This document shows, piece after piece, positions 60,609-64,000 of a DNA stretch of 64,000 bases (positions within the stretch are counted from its first letter, which is position 1; each line of letters starts with the position of its first letter). The notes under the pieces are model-generated. The model had not been told where the DNA came from. It worked only from the letters and a program-made list of their open reading frames with translations, and searched no databases. The DNA comes from Gordonia westfalica (GTDB lineage: Bacteria > Actinomycetota > Actinomycetes > Mycobacteriales > Mycobacteriaceae), in the NCBI RefSeq assembly GCF_900105725.1, contig NZ_FNLM01000034.1, positions 186,001 through 250,000 on the forward strand, given 5' to 3'. Both the position numbers and the translations under genes were made by a program.

Positions 60609-61514
60609 TCAGAACGCCGCGCAGCTGGTGGCGGCCTCGGTCTCGGATCGTCGTTCGAGCAGGACGGTGTCGCGCCACTCGCCGCCGAGTTGGGCGATGC
60701 GTTCGCGGACCCCGACGGTGCGGAACCCGGCGGAGTGGTGCAGCGCGATCGCGGCCCGGTTCTCCGGGAAGACCGAGGTCTGTAGCGTCCACAGGCCGGC
60801 CTGGTCGGCGGCGATCACCTGCGTTCGGAGCAGGGCCTTGCCGACGCCGCGGCCGCGCCAGCCTTCGGCGACACAGACCGCGCTTTCTGCGACCCCGCGG
60901 AAGTGCTCGTGGGGCGACGCGGGGGTTAGGGCGGCCCAGCCGACGACGGTGCCGTCGATCTCGGCGACCCACCGGTGATCCGGGAGCCACTGGGTGTCCA
61001 GCGTCTTCCGAGGCGGCACCTCGGTGGCGAAGGTGGTGAGACCGGTGGCGATGGCGTCGCTGTAGATGCGGCGCACGGCGGGCCAGTCCTCGTCGGTCAT
61101 CGGTCGAACGGTCACGTCGCCGGGGAGATCGTCCGGGCAGCACGGGCGCTGGGTGAGCAGGCCCATGACTGCGTCGGCCGCGCTCGGCAGGCCGGTGCAG
61201 CACGCCGGGTTGACCACCACGACGGAGCTGGTGCCGTCCTTGTGGACGGTCACGAAGCCGACGTCGGCGAGCTTGCGGACGTGGTGCGAGATGGTCGGCT
61301 GGCCGATGCCCAGCCGTGTGGCCAGCTCCCCGATGCTGACGCCGGCCGGGGTGCTGGCGACCTCGTGGAGAAGCCGGACACGGGTCGGTTCGGCCAGGCA
61401 GGCGAACCAACCGGCGTAGGTGGCCGCGTCCTCGGCCGCCAAACCGGCCGACGGATGCCCGGCACCTGCACTCGGCGGGACACGGCACTCGGCGGACTCA
61501 GTGGACGTAACCAT
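60609..61514 (-). CDS. ArsR regulator fused to a GNAT acetyltransferase (ArsN-like)
   Basis: A 301-residue protein. Residues 25-100 are an ArsR winged helix (AEPTRVRLLHEVAS, LGIGQPTISHHVRKLADVGFV) followed by metal-type Cys pairs (NPACCTGL, RPCCPDD). Residues 130-290 are a GNAT domain (VRPMTDEDWPAVRRIYSDAI, then GRGVGKALLRTQVIAADQ, then FPENRAAIALHHSAGF), close to phosphinothricin-type acetyltransferases; ArsN relatives detoxify arsinothricin or other arsenicals. The fusion would combine sensing and detoxification. The ATG at 61514 is preferred because the operator starts just upstream. Confidence 0.82.
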   Translation of the reverse strand: MVTSTESAECRVPPSAGAGHPSAGLAAEDAATYAGWFACLAEPTRVRLLHEVASTPAGVSIGELATRLGIGQPTISHHVRKLADVGFVTVHKDGTSSVVVVNPACCTGLPSAADAVMGLLTQRPCCPDDLPGDVTVRPMTDEDWPAVRRIYSDAIATGLTTFATEVPPRKTLDTQWLPDHRWVAEIDGTVVGWAALTPASPHEHFRGVAESAVCVAEGWRGRGVGKALLRTQVIAADQAGLWTLQTSVFPENRAAIALHHSAGFRTVGVRERIAQLGGEWRDTVLLERRSETEAATSCAAF

Positions 61515-61525
61515 GAACTCAGTAT

Positions 61526-61596
61526 ATCGATCGGCATCGATGGTTGCATTCATCGATGGCCATCGATACTGTGGGCATTGATCGAAGAACATCGAT
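61526..61596. promoter_or_regulatory. ATCGAT-rich operator region
   Basis: A perfect 16-base palindrome ATCGATGGCCATCGAT lies at 61552-61567, and further ATCGAT copies lie at 61526-61531, 61536-61541 and 61591-61596. The cluster is in the gap between the ArsR-acetyltransferase gene and the divergent flavoprotein gene, so it probably binds that ArsR. Confidence 0.65.
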
Positions 61597-61606
61597 GAAA
61601 GGTCGA

Positions 61607-62950
61607 ATGATGAACGACTTGCCCGTCGTCGTGATCGGTGCCGGACCCATCGGTCTGGCCGCCGCCGCCGAACTGCGCGAACGCCAGCTCACCCCGCTGG
61701 TCTTCGAGCGGGGCCCCCGCGCAGGAGCTGCCGTGGCCGAGTGGAACCACGTGCGACTGTTCTCCCGCTGGGCCGAGGTCATCGACCCCGCCGCCCGCCG
61801 CCTGCTCGACCAGACCGGCTGGAATGCCCCCGACGATGAGGCGTATCTGACCGGGCAGGAGTGGGTCCGCGACTACCTCGTCCCGCTCGCCGCCGCACTC
61901 GGTGACGCCGTGCAGTTCGGCACCGAGGTCATCGGCGTCGCCCGCCGCGGCCGCGACCTCGTCGTCGACTCCGGCCGCGACACCGAACCGCTGTCCGTGC
62001 ACATCCGCCGCGCCGACGGCACCGAGGAACGTGTGCTTGCGCAGGCGGTCATCGACGCCTCCGGCACCTGGGGCACCCCGAACCCGCTCGGCGGCGAAGG
62101 ACTACCCGCGCTCGGCGAGAAGGCCGCGGCCGACGTCATCTCCTACCGCGTCCCGGACCTCGACGACCGGGAAGTGCGCGCGCAGTACGCGGGCAAGCAC
62201 ACCGCGATCGCCGGCGGCGGCCACTCGGCACTGAACGCCATCGTTGCCCTCGCCGCGCTCGAGAAGGAAGCACCCGGCACCCGGATCACCTGGATCCTGC
62301 GCCGCGGCGACGTCGCCTCCACATTCGGTGGCGGCGAATCCGACCAGCTGCCCGCCCGCGGCGCCCTGGGCCTGAAGGCGAAGAAGGCCGTCGACGACGG
62401 CCTGCTGAACGTCGTCACCGGGTTCCGCACCGCCGCAGTCGAACCCGCCGATCAGGACCGGGTTGCCCTGACCTCCGACAACGGTCAGCGGGTCGACGGT
62501 GTCGACCGTGTCGTGGTGCTCACCGGTTTCCGGCCCGAGCTGTCCTGGCTGTCGGAGATCCGCCTCGGCCTCGATCCGGTCCTGCAGGCCCCGATCGAGC
62601 TGGCCCCGCTGATCGACCCGAACGTGCACTCCTGCGGCACCGTCTACCCGCACGGCGCCGAGGAACTCAGCCACCCCGAACCCGGCTTCTACCTGGCCGG
62701 AATGAAGAGCTACGGCCGCGCACCGACGTTCCTGGCCATGACCGGGTACGAGCAGGTCCGCAGCATCGCCGCCGCGATCGCCGGTGACCACGAGGCCGCC
62801 GCCCGCGTCGAGCTGATCCTCCCCGAAACCGGGGTCTGCGGCGGCGCAGGGGTATTCGACGAGCCCGACGCCGACGCCTCGGAAGGCGGCTGCTGCGGCG
62901 CGCCGCAGCCAGAGTTGGTGACCCTGACCGCACCCGGCGGGTCACGATAG
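61607..62950 (+). CDS. FAD-dependent oxidoreductase of the ars region
   Basis: A 447-residue protein with the FAD site VVVIGAGPIGLAAAAELRER, the NADPH-type site TAIAGGGHSALNAIVAL and the end motif FLAMTGYEQVRSIAAAI. The C-terminus has EGGCCGAPQ, a Cys pair like those of arsenic-binding proteins. It is related to the flavin monooxygenase ArsO group. AAAGG precedes the ATG at 61607. Its divergent position next to the ArsR-acetyltransferase gene suggests arsenic control. It is followed 4 bases later by an MFS gene. Confidence 0.82.
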   Translation: MMNDLPVVVIGAGPIGLAAAAELRERQLTPLVFERGPRAGAAVAEWNHVRLFSRWAEVIDPAARRLLDQTGWNAPDDEAYLTGQEWVRDYLVPLAAALGDAVQFGTEVIGVARRGRDLVVDSGRDTEPLSVHIRRADGTEERVLAQAVIDASGTWGTPNPLGGEGLPALGEKAAADVISYRVPDLDDREVRAQYAGKHTAIAGGGHSALNAIVALAALEKEAPGTRITWILRRGDVASTFGGGESDQLPARGALGLKAKKAVDDGLLNVVTGFRTAAVEPADQDRVALTSDNGQRVDGVDRVVVLTGFRPELSWLSEIRLGLDPVLQAPIELAPLIDPNVHSCGTVYPHGAEELSHPEPGFYLAGMKSYGRAPTFLAMTGYEQVRSIAAAIAGDHEAAARVELILPETGVCGGAGVFDEPDADASEGGCCGAPQPELVTLTAPGGSR

Positions 62951-62954
62951 CCCG

Positions 62955-64000
62955 ATGACGGACACCAAGGCCCCGCCGCAGACCGACACCCTTCCCGCGG
63001 CTGGTCTGCGGCGGGTCTTGGCGATCCTGTGCCTGACGGAGATCACCAGCTGGGGCATCCTCTACTACGCCTTCCCCGTGCTGTCGGTGTCCATCGCGGA
63101 CGACACCGGCTGGTCCCTACAGACGATCATGGCCGCGTTCTCGATCGGCCAGCTCGCCGCCGCATTCACCGGCATCCCCGTCGGCCGCATCATCGACCGC
63201 ATCGGCCCGCGCGCCATCATGACCGCCGGCTCCGTACTCGCCGTGCCCGCACTGCTCCTCATCGCGACCGCACACAACCTGCCGACGTTCTACGCCGGCT
63301 GGATCCTCGCCGGCATCGCGATGGGCGGCGTTCTCTACCCGCCCGCGTTCGCGGCGCTGACCCGCTGGTACGGCGACAGCTACGTCAAGGCGCTGATGAT
63401 CCTCACCCTCGCCGCGGGCCTGGCGAGCACCGTCTTCGCCCCGCTCGCCGCGACGCTGGTCGAGCGAACCGACTGGCGCGCCACCTATCTCATCCTCGCG
63501 GCGATCCTCGCCGTCATCACCATCCCCGCCCACCTGTGGGGCTGCGCGGGCGCTGGCCGCACCCACCGGCACCGGCGCACGGAGACGCGGCCGATCACCG
63601 CGACGCCTCCCGCAGCCCCGCGTTCCTCGCCCTCGTCGCCGCCTTGAGCCTCGGCGCGTTCGCCGCCTTCGCTGGCGTGTTCAACCTCGTGCCGCTGCTC
63701 ATCGAACAAGGCTTCTCCCCGTCTCTGGCGGCTTTGACCCTCGGCCTGAGTGGGGCGGGACAGCTCCTCGGCCGCATCGGCTACCTGCCCCTCGCGGCCC
63801 GTACCTCGGCTCGCAGCCGTGCCATCGGTGTTCTCGTCGCGACCGCCGTCAGCACCGCACTACTGGGTGTCGTGACCACGGTCGTGACCCTGATCACCGT
63901 CGCGATCGGCGCCGGACTGATCCGTGGACTGTTCACCCTCGTCCAAGCCACCGCCATCACCGACCGGTGGGGCGCCGTCCACTACGGCCGCCTCAACGGC
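62955..64000 (+). pseudogene. MFS transporter with a frameshift; runs off the window
   Basis: The first frame (62955-63647) gives the first six helices of an MFS transporter (TEITSWGILYYAFPVLSVSI, and PVGRIIDRIGPRAIMTAG between helices 2 and 3). At about 63540 (after CACCTGTGGGG) the sensible sequence moves to the -1 frame and continues FLALVAALSLGAFAAFAGVF to the window end. A missing base explains it. The gene would otherwise be an organoarsenical or metal exporter; the substrate is unknown. The frameshift may be a sequencing error. Confidence 0.75.

Noticed and set aside
1..64000. tRNA, rRNA or CRISPR array
   Set aside because: I looked for clover-leaf-like arms near the recombinases and for regularly spaced repeats; none were convincing.
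49288..64000. The missing 3' part of copA
   Set aside because: The only other P-type ATPase in the window (57331-59289) is a complete SPC-type enzyme with its own start, not the copA remainder.

Overview
The window is high-GC actinobacterial DNA, most likely from the mycolic-acid group (Gordonia, Rhodococcus, Nocardia or Mycobacterium relatives). Evidence for this is an LpqH-family lipoprotein, an LGFP-repeat lipoprotein, DUF4436 and DUF5996 proteins, ArsR-type mercury and cadmium sensors, and a cysK2-MFS gene pair like the mycobacterial copper regulon. Whether it is chromosome or a large plasmid cannot be decided from the sequence.

Layout. (1) 1-10.2 kb is ordinary chromosome-like sequence: a DUF5996 tail, a lipoprotein, a DUF1304 membrane protein, a large unknown protein, a cold-shock-like gene broken by a stop codon, DUF4436, an SRPBCC protein, a membrane protein, and a TetR gene divergent from a Rieske oxygenase. 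(2) 11.4-20.5 kb is an insertion-prone zone. It holds recombinase and IS256 remnants, an NTF2-like/TetR pair with a two-site operator, a small IS21 derivative, a frameshifted helicase-associated-repeat gene, and a decaying Tn7-like element (tnsA, frameshifted tnsB, tnsC start only). (3) 20.8-26.5 kb is a recombinase module: a tyrosine recombinase, an HTH protein and a zinc-ribbon degenerate recombinase. It is followed by a stray second copy of the last gene's 3' end and two unknown genes. (4) 27.3-37.3 kb is an IS3-family element whose right terminal repeat is split by an intact 8,733-bp Tn3-family mercury transposon (tnpA, merB, merR, merA, an arsR-type sensor, a merT-like gene, a truncated merA paralogue and tnpI with its resolution site). 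Five-bp target duplications are visible. (5) 37.5-45.7 kb is a copper island: two membrane proteins, a CopY/BlaI regulator, a two-component system, a cysK2-like synthase, an MFS transporter, copZ, a His-rich exported protein and copA. copA is cut by (6) a 3.6-kb element with two tyrosine recombinases (45.6-49.3 kb). (7) 49.3-64 kb is an arsenic/cadmium island: arsA-arsD-arsC divergent from arsR-acr3-arsC-arsC-trxB-arsO, then lspA, a P1B-type ATPase and a CmtR-like sensor. Divergent from these is a 35-residue Cys-rich peptide gene. A perfect 271-bp tandem duplication, a thioredoxin-like protein, an ArsR-acetyltransferase fusion, a flavoprotein and a frameshifted MFS transporter follow.

The genes work together as stacked metal resistance. 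Mercury is released from carbon by MerB, imported by the MerT-like protein and reduced by MerA. Copper is bound by CopZ and the exported His-rich protein and was presumably pumped by CopA before it was broken. Arsenate is reduced by three ArsC proteins supplied with electrons by TrxB, arsenite leaves through Acr3 with ArsD/ArsA available as chaperone and ATPase, and Cd/Zn/Pb is pumped by the P-type ATPase under the CmtR-like repressor. Several genes are broken by single-base frameshifts; some of these may be sequencing errors.
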